Assembly: GCA_018466975.1 (NCBI GenBank) | Contig: CM031554.1 | Location: 992,001 to 1,056,000, forward strand | Length of the DNA stretch: 64,000 nucleotides | Direction of reading: 5' to 3' | Source of the DNA: Sparassis latifolia | Lineage: Eukaryota; Basidiomycota; Agaricomycetes; Polyporales; Sparassidaceae | Shown: positions 18,448 to 32,337 of the stretch, in pieces | Position numbering within the stretch: the stretch's first letter is position 1 | Layout: every line of letters starts with the position of its first letter | The notes under the pieces: generated by a model | Databases searched by the model: none | What the model saw: only the letters and a program-made list of their open reading frames with translations | What the model was told of the DNA's origin: nothing | Program-made: the position numbers and the translations under genes

Positions 18448-18671
18448 CATCAGCAAAACCCAACTTTTACTTAAAAGGGTACTTAAACGACTTAAATGGA
18501 CTTATGATCCTTATTTAAGGGTATAAGGTCAAAAAGGGGCCTAATGCATATTACATGAGTGTCTGAAATCAGACTTATTGACACTTATTTGAAGACTTAT
18601 TACCTTAAATAAGGGTTGTAAGACCAAAAAGTCAAAATAGCTCTGTAAGAAAAAGTTGGGTTTTGCTGATG
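18448..18671. mobile_element. MITE copy 2, 224 bp
   Basis: Ends CATCAGCAAAACCCAACTTTT and AAAAAGTTGGGTTTTGCTGATG, the same family as 6573-6795. Flanked by TG at 18446-18447 and TG at 18672-18673, a 2-bp target duplication. The interior shares the order of words with copy 1 (TTAAATGGACTTATG, TGAGTGTCTGAAAT, AAATAAGGGTTG) but has many substitutions, so the copies are not recent siblings. Confidence 0.85.
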
Positions 18672-19379
18672 TGTAAGTCTTTCCACCATTTGCCTTCATC
18701 TGCATGTTTGATATCCTTCTTCCTGTTTTGCAGGTGAAACCATTGGTCATTGATCACATCGATCTCCTGGCATATACCATGTCCCACATTGCACTTTTCC
18801 ATCTATGGTCTCATCATCCCTTTCGTCCGTACTTGGCGAGCGCAATCTTCAGAAGACAACATATTTCGGTGTTCATGTTCCCATCTTCCCCATCCATTGT
18901 CTGTTTTCAGTACAGTATGCTCTGCAGTCTTCCCATCCTTGCCATATACGCATTCATCTAGTTGTCAGTTTATCACCAGCTGCGGATCTTTCTCTTTGAT
19001 ATGCCTCGTCTGGTTGTACATTTGGAAATGTGCTGCTTTGTTGATATGCTCTGACTTGCCCATATGCTACCACTATCTTGATTTGCTTACTTTCTAGCTC
19101 TGAGTTGTAGTGATGTTTTGACTGATACATATGCTTTTGTTGTGTCCGTGTGTAACTGCCGTACTACGCATTGTGCAAATATAGTGTGACATCTGTTCCC
19201 TTTGTGACGATCACTGTTAATTGGTATCTTAGGGTGTGAGCAGAGAGATTCTGGTCTACTATAGGTAAATTACTGATTGAGCTCTGAGTATTAGTACAGG
19301 AGGAGGAAGGACGTATTATATTCCGGACGAACAGTATTCTAACGTCCATCTTAGTCGCGGACACGTTGTTTGCCCTTGT
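18672..19379. other. No gene recognised
   Basis: AT-rich sequence between the MITE and the transposase tail. Short frames lack motifs. It may be decayed transposon sequence. Confidence 0.4.
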
Positions 19380-20038
19380 GTACGCGTTTGGGCACTTATC
19401 GCGATCAAACTATCACGTGATCAGTGCGCCGCGTCCACTTCATTACAGGTTCAGTACAAGATTGCCAAGCACCATCCTCATGCTCTCCGAGGTGTTATAG
19501 CAAACGATATCGTCTTGCACCACCATGCATCCCATTTTGTAGAATGCCTGGGTATCTACCTCCGTGACCACGGTAGTTCTTTCAAGCCCCATCTCTTCGA
19601 CTCTTTCAACCTCTATGCTCGCCTATCTGTCACTCTACCACAAATCCCTGCAGCAAATCCTAGTCACTGCAAAAATGTAGTCGGTGCGTCTCCACCAATT
19701 CCTGCTCAAGTTCGACGCACCGTGCAGCATGCGCGTCTTGACTTCGCTCTTGTTCGCACCGAGGAGTTCAATCCAGCGACAGCCGGAACACCATTAGAAG
19801 GTTTGTTATTCTCCACCCTGGAGTCTGTGATGTTCTGACATATGGGAAGGTCTCCACGTGGCACACATCTGTGTGCTCTTCGCACTGCCTGAACATTATC
19901 CTGTGCTTGCACAGCATCCACTTGCATACATTGAGTGGTTCACACCGCTCCGCCGTGTTAAGCAGCCTCTAGTAGATAGCAAGAAGAGTCGTTCCTTCAT
20001 ATCATATACCCCTACTCCTTCCCATTACCTGCAAGGGT
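19380..20038 (+). pseudogene. C-terminal remnant of a Plavaka-like DNA transposase protein
   Basis: The frame reads YKIAKHHPHALRGVIANDIV near 19450, then LFDSFNLYARLSVTLPQIP, and FALVRTEEFNPATAGTPLEG. After a 49-nt intron (19801-19849, GTTTGT to GGGAAG) it resumes LHVAHICVLFALPEHYPV and HPLAYIEWFTPL. This string order (short proline-containing beta segments, then VxxIFxLP, then PLAYxEWFTP) is what I know from the C-terminus of large agaricomycete transposon proteins of the Plavaka/KDZ group. The catalytic part is missing. It stops at 20036-20038, just before the convergent membrane protein gene. Confidence 0.55.
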
Positions 20039-21966
20039 AGAGCTATGTTTCCGTTTGACCCTGAAAGCAAAATGCGCCTGCCTATCATCCATGACACTAT
20101 ACCCAAAGCGCTCCTGCATCAATGACTTCTGCTCGAACTCTCCTCGCGCCGCTCCAAATACCGCATCGAGCTCGCCATTCCGCGTTGTTGCTACCAGCAG
20201 CGAGAACGCACGCGAGCCCGCGCCGCCGAGCGTAAGCATTGAGCTGAGGCCGACGCACACAGCAACGACCGCTACGCCGAGGATCGAACCGTATGCAGCC
20301 CAGAGCGGTGCAGGGTGGTACTGCCATATAACTTGGGTGCCGCTGACCTCGCATGTTGCCGCCACGCTGGGAACAGGTGAATGCGCCATAAGGCTGACGG
20401 AGAAATTCTGCATTAGGCTCTGCACGCCCGAAGGCACGTCTGGAAAGTAAATGGACTCCGCGCTACCGTTGTACTCGGCGAGTGCACTGAAGCCGACCAT
20501 CGTCGCGTTCACGTTATACAGCGAGGACGGTCCGAACGACAGATACCCGGCAAGCAGCGTTGCGAATGCGTCTTTCACGCCCGCACTGTTTGTCACTCCG
20601 GGCACATTGCGTCCCAGAGGTTGCCCGCCATCCGCCTTTAGTTGATCAGTGGCAATCGGACCGTGTGGCTCGACATGATCCACGACCACAAGCTGGACGC
20701 CGTCACTGTAGCTGACGGATATATCGTAAGTGGCGTTCCAGGCGTAACATGTCGTCTGATTGAGCTCCTCGCCAAACGGTGCACTGAGCCACACAATTGT
20801 GAGATTGTCCTGCGTAAGGCTCGGGTTATCTGATGCAATCCATTTCTCGACATGGTCGATTCCGAAGGGCTGCTCGGTAGAGCAATTGTACCATGGCGCC
20901 CAGTAGGAGGTGTTGTAGTTGCAGTTTGGGCCGCATGGAGAGGGCCAGGTGGTGTACGAGCCACTTGACAGTGTCTGCACGGCGATGGTTTGAACTATTG
21001 GGGAGGTTGCATAGTAGAAGCCTGTAGATCGACATCAATAAGATTGAAGACAAGTCAGTCGAAGATTATCATACCTACGGAGTCGATCTCCGCATAATAC
21101 TGAAATTCAGTTGCAGTAGAGTTCATCAGGTCGACGGCAGGTATCATACACGGAGCAAATGCCGACGTGTTGCTCGGGACGGCCGTCAGCGCGCTGGGAG
21201 CAGGGATGGACGCAAGGGGAATAAGCCAGGCTACAAGTGCAAGTAGCGTTAACATCTTCGCATTCCGGAGCATATCCCATGTCGCAAATGCCAAGGGATC
21301 ACTGACAACACCGTCAATTTACACTGAAATCACAAAAACCAAATACTATATACTTGAGGACCGCCCAAAGCGCATCAAGCCCGCTCAATCGCAGGTATTT
21401 CCGGCTCACAGTAACCCACAATCGCTGCGTGAACGCCATAGACACAGCGGACGTAAGGAAAGTCTTCGTAAGAAAGACGAACGCGGTCGCGACACGGAAG
21501 ACGAGAGTCTGGGATGGGACATTGAACCAGCCTCCGAAGCTGAGATCGGAGTCGACTGCATGCCCGGCAAGGTTCGCATTGAAGGCGTGGTGTCCCAGGG
21601 CCGAAGCGAGACCAAGGAGAAGCAGTAAGACCATGATCGAGCTAGCGTGCAGGATAGAATGGCGGCCGATTATGCCGTCGTGAAGGGGGGGCTTGGATGG
21701 CGAGATATCGTCGGATTGTAACTGCGGCAGGTCCTGAGTATCTGGGACAACTTTCGCCAAGCCACCATAGTCGTCCACCGCCGGTACCAGGTTTGCTGGC
21801 GTTCGCTCGGATGGGACACCGCAGCGAGGCCAGATTTAGTTAGAAAAGTAGCAGATGACTGACGTTACTCTATGTAAGGGAGAGGGACGTACTTTTGCAC
21901 TGCGGCGTCCCCGCCAGGTACAGGCTCGTATTCTTGCAGCCCGAGTTCGCGACTTGGGGGCGGCAT
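20012..21966 (-). CDS. Four-helix membrane protein of unknown function (basidiomycete family)
   Basis: ATG 21966 opens MPPPSRELGLQEYEPVPG. The exons then join through introns near 21890-21805, 21350-21305 and 21050-21005. Helices: about residues 75-95 (SIMVLLLLLGLASALGH), about 120-145 (FRVATAFVFLTKTFLTS), about 190-210 (AKMLTLLALVAWLIPLAS) and a last one (WAAYGSILGVAVVAVCVGLSS) before a charged cytosolic tail. Between helices 3 and 4 is a large, probably extracytosolic domain with many N-x-S/T sites (NCST, NLTI, NQTT, NATY, NATM, NGSA, NFSV) and paired Cys. Relatives are often labelled formylmethionine deformylase-like in fungal databases, a name with no support in this sequence. Topology resembles DUF3176-type proteins of ascomycetes. 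Confidence 0.75.
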
Positions 21967-22487
21967 TTGGATAGAGGAGAGATGTCCTCATCTCCAGGGT
22001 GAGGCATCCCACTGTCCACGGAAGATGATAAGGTTGTGTCTCTAGGATCCAAGTAAGAAGACTGCCTACCTTCTTCCGGTCATTGGCAGGAGAAGACTCT
22101 CATTGGGCGTATTCCTCTCCCCTTCAAGCCCCTGCAGCCACAGAGATGGATTCATCAGCACGACAGCAGTCAGCTTGAGGTATTGATCATTAGAAAACAA
22201 TTTAACAAGATGCACGTAGAAGACTTGACATGTGAACTGGAACGAAGAGCAAAATGAAGCAGTAAAAGGTCATGCATCATGATCACTGGACACGCACACC
22301 TATCCTGAGGTCCGATCTCTCAAATGCTAAGGTTCAACGCATCAACATGACAAGTGCTGTGCACGCTCGTACATTTTGCCGACAGACGATGGGTTTTGTC
22401 AACGTTAGGACCAAGGACAATAAAGCATGTAATTTAGATGACTACACCGCATGAAAACGATCACTACTCGATGACACTGTCAGCCGT
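21967..22487. other. Intergenic between two minus-strand genes
   Basis: Upstream region of the membrane protein and 3' flank of the dehydrogenase. No coding evidence. Confidence 0.5.
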
Positions 22488-24873
<2,386 letters not shown>

Positions 24874-25445
24874 CCAGTGATTTTGGTGGGGGATCAGAGA
24901 GGGGGAGTCGCGGTCGACGAACGGTCGCTGTGACTTTGTCAGAGCGAGTTGGTGCCCCGAGTTAGACCGGCCGAGGGCCCCGACTCCGGGCCAGGTCACG
25001 TGGTCCACTCTCCTCCATCTCCCCATGGGCAAGACGGGTCTCGTCAAGTCCAGTCAACCAAGCCGATCTCATGAGATTGAATAGACACGCGAATTACATG
25101 AATTTGTAACAAAGGCAAAACAAAGGTATAGATGGGACGGGGCCCCGCAGACACCATATCAACCCACAGAATGCTTCCTCACCCGACGAGCGTGAACTTG
25201 AGAGATCCTGCCAGGAGCTCATTCAAAGCTCAGTGGCTCCCAGCTGCGGATACGTGCGGATGGCGCCAGCTGAATCAAACCCTTGAACACGCCCGTAGAC
25301 GAAAAGATAGGAGATGAGACCAGGCGCTGCGAGAACCGCGTGTGCGCAGTGCCAGGCTGCACGCCGAGTATCGAGCCCTACAATTGACTCCACAACTCGG
25401 GCCGTCCACGCGGTAGCCTATGGGTCCTTGAGCAGACGCTGGATC

Positions 25446-25934
25446 TAGACGTTTATGAGAACCACGAGCGAGAATCTCGTCTTGACGTGAATCACCCACA
25501 TCTATGAGGAGAAGATGCTGGACCTAAATAAATTGTCGGAAAACTCTTAGCGCCCATATAGTGTCACGGTTTTGTCACAATTTCATTGAATATCCTTGAG
25601 TTACAAATTTCGTTGCCTTTTAAGGCCATTATAAGGTTCTGTCCCGAAGAAATGCCCAAAAATGGTTTAAATGGTACTTGATGGCAACGTGACCAAAAAG
25701 TGACAGTCACAATGCATCACAATTTCATTGAGTACCATTTAAACCATTGTTGGGCATTTTTCTTCGGGACAAAACCTTATAATGGCCTTAAAAGGCAACG
25801 AAATTTGTAACTCAAGGATATTCAATGAAATTGTGACAAAATCGTGACACTATATGGGCGCTAAGAGTTTTCCGACTAATAGACGTCTATGAGAACCACG
25901 AGCGAGAATCTCATCTTGATGCCGAGATACCCAA
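25446..25934. repeat. Imperfect direct repeat flanking the foldback element
   Basis: About 53 bp at 25446-25498 (TAGACGTTTATGAGAACCAC...) recurs at 25880-25934 (TAGACGTCTATGAGAACCAC...), sharing GAACCACGAGCGAGAATCTC. Too long to be a normal target duplication. Confidence 0.7.
25535..25876. mobile_element. Foldback/MITE-type element, about 340 bp, near-perfect hairpin
   Basis: Ends GTCGGAAAACTCTTAGCGCC and its complement GGCGCTAAGAGTTTTCCGAC. Arms of about 150 bp are almost perfectly complementary (CATATAGTGTCAC, TCACAATTTCATTGAATATC, CTTTTAAGGCCATTATAAGG, TGGTTTAAATGGTAC) around a spacer of about 55 bp that itself repeats TCACAATTTCATTGA. It has no coding capacity. A target duplication could not be fixed (AATT left, TAAT right). 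Transcription through it would give a long double-stranded RNA hairpin. Confidence 0.75.
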
Positions 25935-26627
25935 TTCGCAATAAAACGACGTCACATCTGGACGTATGCAATTGAGTCAAGTTGTACTTGGCCGCATTCC
26001 CGAAGTTGAATGTGGTTCGCTGACGGCACCTGCTGTATTTTGAGTCCTGACGGGATCTACTTCTGCGGATCGGTCCGTCCATCTACTCGAGTGCGTCAGC
26101 TTGCCCGGATGAACGGCGCTAGATATGTTTTGGTAAGATGGAAAAAGTATTCGCGCCTGAGACGTGTCATACGTACATCGGGTGATGGAGGGGAGCTCGA
26201 GAGGAGATCAATGGATTCGCTCGTCCACGTTGAACTTGAAGGTCAGGACAAACAGGGACCGACTTGGACCTGCCCGCGAGCGCAGCGTGTAAGCCGAAAG
26301 CTGAAACAAAGTCACTACAGCAAACCCACCGAGAACTGAGTGCTGTCGTCTCCGCGCGTGCTGAATGGCTATCCTAGCTTGTCGAGCTGCGAGCGAACAA
26401 GTATGGCCCGGTAGCTGGAGGTCCGGCCCGGCGCAAAGGCAGAGACTTCCGCCGCGCCACACACTCTCAACAGAATATTATAGCGGCAGCGGTCGAATAC
26501 ACTGGCACTCATCGGCCACTGCACCTGGCACAGGGTGGAATTGGTTACAGGGACGTACAGTCTGATACAGTTGCAGGTACTCGAGTACAAACACAACACA
26601 GTCCTTGAATACACGAGGGGTCGCGTC

Positions 26628-27498
26628 CTAGTCGTTCTTCTTGTCGGTCGGCGCTGGTCCTTCTTCCTGATCCTTCCGGACCCCGCCCTCCTCTGGCACA
26701 GGCGCAGGGGCGGGTGCAGCAGGCGCCTCAGGCGCTTCCTCGGGCCTAGGCGCGGCACCGCCGGCCCCGCCCTCGTCAGGCTTGATGCTCCAACAGCCTA
26801 CAGGCCGTGTCAACCATGCACGCGAAATGGACCAAGCGCGGAGACTCACCGAACATGGCGGCGATGTGCCTGCCGATGTTGCTCTGGAGGGCGGCGAGGA
26901 AGAGGGCGCAGCGGACGAGGGGGGCGAGCGGGGGGACGAGGAGGGCGACCAAGTCGTCCGGGTGGTAGAAATCCTCCTGGGACTCGATGTAGTACAGCGT
27001 CTTCCCGCCGTCTTCCTGCACCGGGCGGAGGGTGAGGTGCACGGTGAGGCTGGGAACGGCATAGGGGTCAGCGCGGCGGGCAGGTCGCGGGCTGGGAGGG
27101 ACACGCACTGGGACGGGGCGGGGGCGAGGGGCGACCAGCGGAGATGGAATAGCTGCTCGATCTGGAGAAAGAGGTGGGTGGGGTGCGCGGGGTCGAGCAG
27201 GACGCGGCGGACGGTGAGGTCGATGCGCGGGGAGATGACGCGGTACCACTGGTAGATGCCGAGCACGGCGTTGCGCGACGGCGGGGCCGTGCTCGGCGGG
27301 ACCGCGCAGACCGGGTGCCGGAACGACGCGTCGGGCGTGTAGTACCTGTGTGCGCGACGGTGAGCGACCACGGGAGACTGGGATAGGATGTCGGCGGGAG
27401 ACACGGCACCTGAGAACGGCCGCCCTCTGGACCTCGGGGCTCACCGCGGCAGTGAGCAGCTGGACAACCTGGGACACTTCTTTCGCGGGATCTTCCAT
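26628..27498 (-). CDS. SigF-like NTF2-like domain protein
   Basis: ATG 27498 begins MEDPAKEVSQVVQLLTAAVSPEVQRAAVL. A 63-nt intron follows, then RYYTPDASFRHPVCAV and SRNAVLGIYQWYRVISPRI, a beta-rich segment FLQIEQLFHLRWSPLAPAPS, a second intron, LTVHLTLRPVQEDGG and YYIESQEDFYHPDDLVALL. This is the layout of the fungal SigF-like NTF2-like family: one NTF2/SnoaL-fold domain and a hydrophobic C-terminal helix (PPLAPLVRCALFLAALQ). The third intron joins MFG to CWSIKPDEGG and an Ala/Pro/Glu-rich tail ending TDKKND. NTF2-like folds bind small ligands or catalyse isomerisations; no specific role is known to me. Base composition is very GC-rich. Confidence 0.8.
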
Positions 27499-29337
27499 CT
27501 TCTCGACGACAGTCTCGGATGTGAGCAAGATCTGCCGCCCAACAACTGCAGCAAGGAGCATCATGACGTCACTCTCTCTACACTCTGACGTCACCCATGC
27601 CTCGATCTATTCCATATTACGAGGGACGAAATATTTGAAGCCCCCTCACAACATTAATATTCACAAAATGACACTATATAGCATCGCGACCAGCTGCAAC
27701 AATCGTCTATCGCGCCTTAGCTTCACCTCACGCGAGACCCTCGAGCCATTGATCATCCATGACAGCACACCGCTCACACCTTTTTCGCCTCCTTTTCCTT
27801 CGCCGCGCACCCGTGCAGCCTGACCAGTCTCCACACGTGGAACAGCAGCAGCCAGCTCGCGCATCAGCATGCCAAACGCGGGAAAAGAGAATGAGAGTGG
27901 GCGAGGGGGAGAGACGCACTGAGCTCCATGTACGTGAAGAACCAGAGCGCGGTCGCGAGTATAACGACGTCTAGGGGTACTGTGCGCAAAATATCAGTAC
28001 TTGTCCGCGGACGACTAGACAATTTTGACGAGACGGCACATACCTCCTTGCGCCCCTCGTCCCCCGGCTTGCTTGCCTCACCCGCACGTTCGTGACCAGT
28101 CCGCTCGCGAGTCGCCATGAGGTGTTTCGTGTCGCCCCGGACGTGCCTTGGCAACTCGTCATCCACCACCTACAGCCGCCTCAGCGATGCAGTCAACGAG
28201 ACGCAGACACACGCACAGGTGTGCTCTCGAAGATTCCGAGACGCTGTGGGACGAAGTCCTCGACCCCCGCGGTAGTTCCACCGCGTGATGATCCTCTCCC
28301 ATATCCAACTGCCAGCGGTGTGCGGTGTGCCATCAGAGTCTGAGGTACGTGATCTTCTTGCTGAGCACGCCTGCTGAACCCAAATCGTGTGTCGAGACAC
28401 GGGCGTGTTGCTGTGCACTAACCATGTGTTACTCGGAGCTAAGGCGTCGAATTCATGCGTCTGATTTTCATCGCTTGAATTCCGAAGCATTATACATGAG
28501 GTCCTAGGAGAACACCACTGTAAGAGTCGCTGATGATGATGTTGTACGAAGAGCGCTCAGGCTGATGCTGGTGCTTTGTCTGCAGTGTTTGCTCTTTCTC
28601 AAGCTGGCCAATCTCCTCCCAGACATTCGAGGTTTCTCACAGTGATCAAGTGCTCTCTTCACAATCATCTCAGCACACCGGTTTCACTCTCTTCACATAG
28701 GAAAGCCGAACGAAAAACAAGGCTTGCTATTTGGCCACGGTCAACTTATCCGGATCTCTGGCTATGCTTCTTGAACACATTGTCCAAGTTAAGTGCTCAG
28801 AGACTCTGTATATCCGCTTTGTCTTCGCTGACAGTTACCGTCAATTTTGTGCGCGTATGTCGTCATGGGTCTTCTGCCGACACACGACACAAAAACTGGT
28901 GCTCGCCGCTCACTATCTACGCGGCGACAAAATACCGGTGAAGTATTCCATTCTAGATGCATTTGAACTCCGCAGTCCTCTGTTACACAGTGGAAGCAAC
29001 ATCAATGTATCAGTGCTAGCGGTGATACGGCGCATGCGTATTCTGAAGCTCAGACTCATGGTTGACAACAGATGCTCTGAACTGGAATGTGGTTCGATGA
29101 CGGCCTTGCGGCGAAGGACCGCCCACGTCGTGACCGGTGACCCGAAGCCAACAATTTGTCATGATACGTGTCTGATAGCTCGTTCGTTTACAGAAATACA
29201 ATCAATGAGATAGAATTACCTTCGTTACGAACACTGGACCCTTGAAACATGGCACGAATCGGTCAATGCACAATATTATCAACAGCGCCTGGGGCCAGGG
29301 AGCGGAAGATGTCGGCATTGAAACGGGGCCCACACTA
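27499..29337. other. Stretch without a firm gene
   Basis: On the minus strand ATG 28118 opens an 82-codon frame with a hydrophobic helix (PLDVVILATALWFFTYMEL); downstream another frame reads WLLLFHVWRLVRL, but no phase-consistent splice joins them. This could be a small membrane protein gene with an unresolved structure. From 28170 to 29330 nothing was recognised; the plus-strand frame at 28731-29213 has no motif. Confidence 0.3.
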
Positions 29338-30590
29338 CTCAGAGCGCCATTTCGCAGCCAAGTGCACTTGCTAAGCGCTTGAAGATCTCGATGTCGGACT
29401 GCAACACCATCGTGATCGCCTTTCCCGTGCGCCCCGCGCAGGTAGTCCTCCCCACACTGTGAATGTAGTCTTTCGAACACGTCGGGACGTCGAAGTTGAT
29501 GACAATTCCCACCGAGGGAATCTCCACGCTGCTCTTGAAATGCTCAGCACGGGCAAAGGTGCAGGAAGCGGATGACTGGCCGGCTAGCTATGTCCATAGC
29601 TACCAGGATTTTTCTGGAACTGCCCTTGAATTTTCCCAGGGCACCCAGTCTCTGACTCCGTGTTAGCAGGCTGTGGAGAGGGACCGTGGGGAACCCTAGG
29701 TTCCACGGGATGATAGATAACCTGTGTAAAATGTGGGTGAGAGTGGATATTGTGAGTTGCTCCGGTCGTACCTTTGGGCGTCGTGAATGGTCCGTATAAA
29801 TACAGGGATAGAGCTCGAGGAGATTATTTGCGAGGTGGATGAAGTAGACTTCCTTCTGGTCCAGTGGCAGGAAGACAAGGTATTGCAGAAGGGTCTTCAC
29901 CGTCATATAACTCTCGACAGAAAAATCATGAGGCCGTGATTCCTGGCAGAAGTAGAGAGAAATGCACTTGGTCGAAACTTCCATGCGCACGGGATCAGGT
30001 AGACTGGCACACCGCAGCTTTGCCACCTTTGTCATGATCGTTGCGAAAAACAGGTACGTGGTGCGCTCTTTTTGAATTGCCTACAGAATATTGCCGATTA
30101 TAGGTCGGAAATCCAAGTCCAACGATCGGTCAGCCTCGTCAAGCAACACCTGTTCAGCTGGAGCTCTGGGACTGTGCGACCGAAGACATTGAATGTACCC
30201 AAAATTTGATGCAATCCTCCTACGACGACGAGCATACCCACCCCACATCCGAGGACCTCAAACTATTCTGCTAGTTGAGACGCCAGCTCGCGCGTTGGTG
30301 CCAAAATGCATGCGAACAGTTCCGTCAATGATACGCAGTCTCTGCAGCATGGGCAGCGCGAGGGCGGCGGTTTCCCCAGTCTCTCAGAGCCGGTGACCGC
30401 TACGCCGATGAGGTCCCTCCCTGTAAGCGCATGCCACGGTACGCATTGTTGCTGAACTTCTGTGGGCTTCATGTAATGCGTTCTTTCTTTTCTAGGGCTT
30501 CGAGGAGTGGATCGGCGAGGCCGTGATCCTTGTAAGTCGGCTGGGAAGGACCTTTGCCATTGTCTTCTGATGTGTTCGTGTGTCCGTTAG
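29338..30590 (-). pseudogene. RRP3: Decayed DEAD-box RNA helicase of the RRP3/DDX47 type
   Basis: The minus strand keeps the order of an rRNA-processing DEAD-box helicase. It has [17 protein letters not shown] and the Q-motif region [10 protein letters not shown] near 30460. A damaged P-loop follows (VTGS, then a frame change before [12 protein letters not shown]), then [14 protein letters not shown] ending in a stop, and DEAD intact as VLLDEADRSLDLDF near 30140. After a stop comes QKERTTYLFFATIMTK (motif III SAT changed to FAT). Then KILVAMDIASR, IPSVGIVINFDVPT and motif VI as HSVGRTTCAGRTGK, where HRVGRTARAGR is the norm. Several frame changes and in-frame stops exclude a full protein. RRP3 is essential in yeast (18S rRNA processing), so a working copy must lie elsewhere; this is a relic of a duplicate. 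Confidence 0.8.
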
Positions 30591-32246
30591 CTCGTAGAGT
30601 AAAGAGCTGATAAGGGATTGGATTGACCTGTGGTCATACGGTTGATCGGAAGAAATTATGTATCTAAGTTTTTCTGACGGCTTGACAGAAGTACTATGTA
30701 GAGGACCAGAGTCAGTTGCTGCACTGGCTGCCCTGGCAGCTCTGAACCTTTTGGATCTCGATCGCTTGAATCTGAAATCGTCGGACTTTGCCGCGAACGA
30801 CTAATGTTAAACGACTCTCTCTCTGTTTTCTGCCAGGCTGAGCGGTCGTTTTCTGTGGAACAAAAGTCGAGCGCATTAGCTATGGGTATGTATCACATAA
30901 TATATGTGGTCAGCATCTAACTTCTACTGCCCATGAAGTCGCCGAACATAGCCCGGCCCCAGTACCTAGTATGTCGCTCACTCATCCAGTTGAGGATGGC
31001 GCGTACTTCTGTCCCCAGACTCTATGGTCTTCTGTGCTTATATTTTAGAAGAACTATAATTGGGCTGGACTTCTGCTGGTTGTGCTCAACACTTATCTCC
31101 CGGGCCCCACTCCGCACTGCCGTGACTCGTCTACTAGTATATTCGTCTCAATGCCCTTGCAGCTCATCATCACAGTACTTCCACCAGGTAGTGATCCCAA
31201 GGTACAGTCATTCAAACTGATAGACAGTAATCAGGTGAGAATCAGCTTGCCCTCAATGCGTCGCGGGTGCATATCCAGCGCACAGTGCTACTGGGCGCTG
31301 TATTTCTCCACTACCTCGCCGAGGGCGCCCCGTAAGCTTGAGAATTTCTCACTCATGACTGACCAGGAGGCGTGCTGGCGTCAAAGCCACAGGCCGAGAA
31401 CTTCTAGCTGCGCTGAGCCGCTTCTCGCGGCACAACTGAGTGTGGCTCACAATGCAATTTTGTGTCCAGAACAAGATAAGTTCCTCTAGAACTCTTCTCT
31501 GTCTTGGATCGTACAGGATACTCCTCATTTGCGATGTAAGGTTCCATAACGTTAATATTTGTTCGTTCTTCTCCAAATCAAGGGAGAGAGTCCTCGTGAC
31601 AGTTTGGAGAAGGCTGCGCAGATAAACGCCGGGGCTAGTGCTGCGAGGAATAAAAGGTACCGTGGTTCGATCATAGTAGATTCATAGGAGAAAAGCTACT
31701 CCACGCTGCCAGCAGTGCGGCCTCCATTCTGTAAATATGGTAGCACGACTTGTAACTCCGGGCATTCAAGTAACCTCTTCAATCCCCGGATCACATGTGC
31801 AAGTAGGGTGCTATCTTCTCGTTGTGTAAATGACGGCAACACATGGTCGCAGAATCGCTTTAAGGTGCTTTAACCAATATGTGTAATTTGAAACGGGTTT
31901 TTCGGTTTCCGTCTGTTCCTAAAGATGCAAGTCACCATTTTAGCTGTTAAGTATTACTTGATTTGGAGTCTCTGCCAAAGATCGACAAACACAGGTGGAC
32001 CAGCTGTGGCGCCATGCCGCCTTGCTCCTGTGTCCTTGCGACGCTCGCGTGCTAATTTTTCTTTCCACTGCGTTGTTTCATCTCCCGAACGGTCTGATAT
32101 CTAAGTACAGAACATTGGGGAAGGTATTTTTTTTGTTGATAAGGTTCTGACGACGGTCGGCTGGGAAACTGCGGATTGTTCTATTGTCTTCGCCTTTGAC
32201 TCTGGAACAAAGCGCATTTCTCTCTTCCTGTTTTTGCGCCGCTGGC
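30591..32246. other. 1.6-kb stretch without a recognised gene
   Basis: A plus-strand frame near 30705-30805 reads SVAALAALAALNLLDLDRL and ends TAA; another at 31082-31489 has no motif. Neither can be assigned. The distal part is the upstream region of the Argonaute gene. Confidence 0.4.
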
Positions 32247-32255
32247 CTATATAAG
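32247..32255 (+). promoter_or_regulatory. TATA box of the Argonaute gene
   Basis: CTATATAAG lies 83-91 bp upstream of the ATG at 32338, a usual distance for a fungal TATA promoter with a short 5' leader. Confidence 0.6.
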
Positions 32256-32337
32256 ACGCCCATCTTCTCGCCCATCGCCCATCCGCAGCCTTTTACGATC
32301 TAGAGCCCCTTCCCTAACACAACACAGTTCTATCTTC

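Larger units (their letters stand above)
24874..26627. other. 1.75-kb stretch without a recognised gene; holds a foldback element
   Basis: Apart from the foldback (25535-25876) and the flanking direct repeat, I see no coding signature. Frames near 26010-26460 are short and motif-free. Confidence 0.5.

Noticed and set aside
26535..27386. Several long GC-rich plus-strand frames
   Set aside because: Shadows of the SigF-like gene; caused by high GC and few stops, with no domain.
27864..28131. Two-exon small membrane protein
   Set aside because: Two hydrophobic frames are suggestive, but no phase-consistent GT-AG join exists, so no gene model is claimed.
28731..29213. 160-codon plus-strand frame
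   Set aside because: No motif, no splice support, no neighbours suggesting function.
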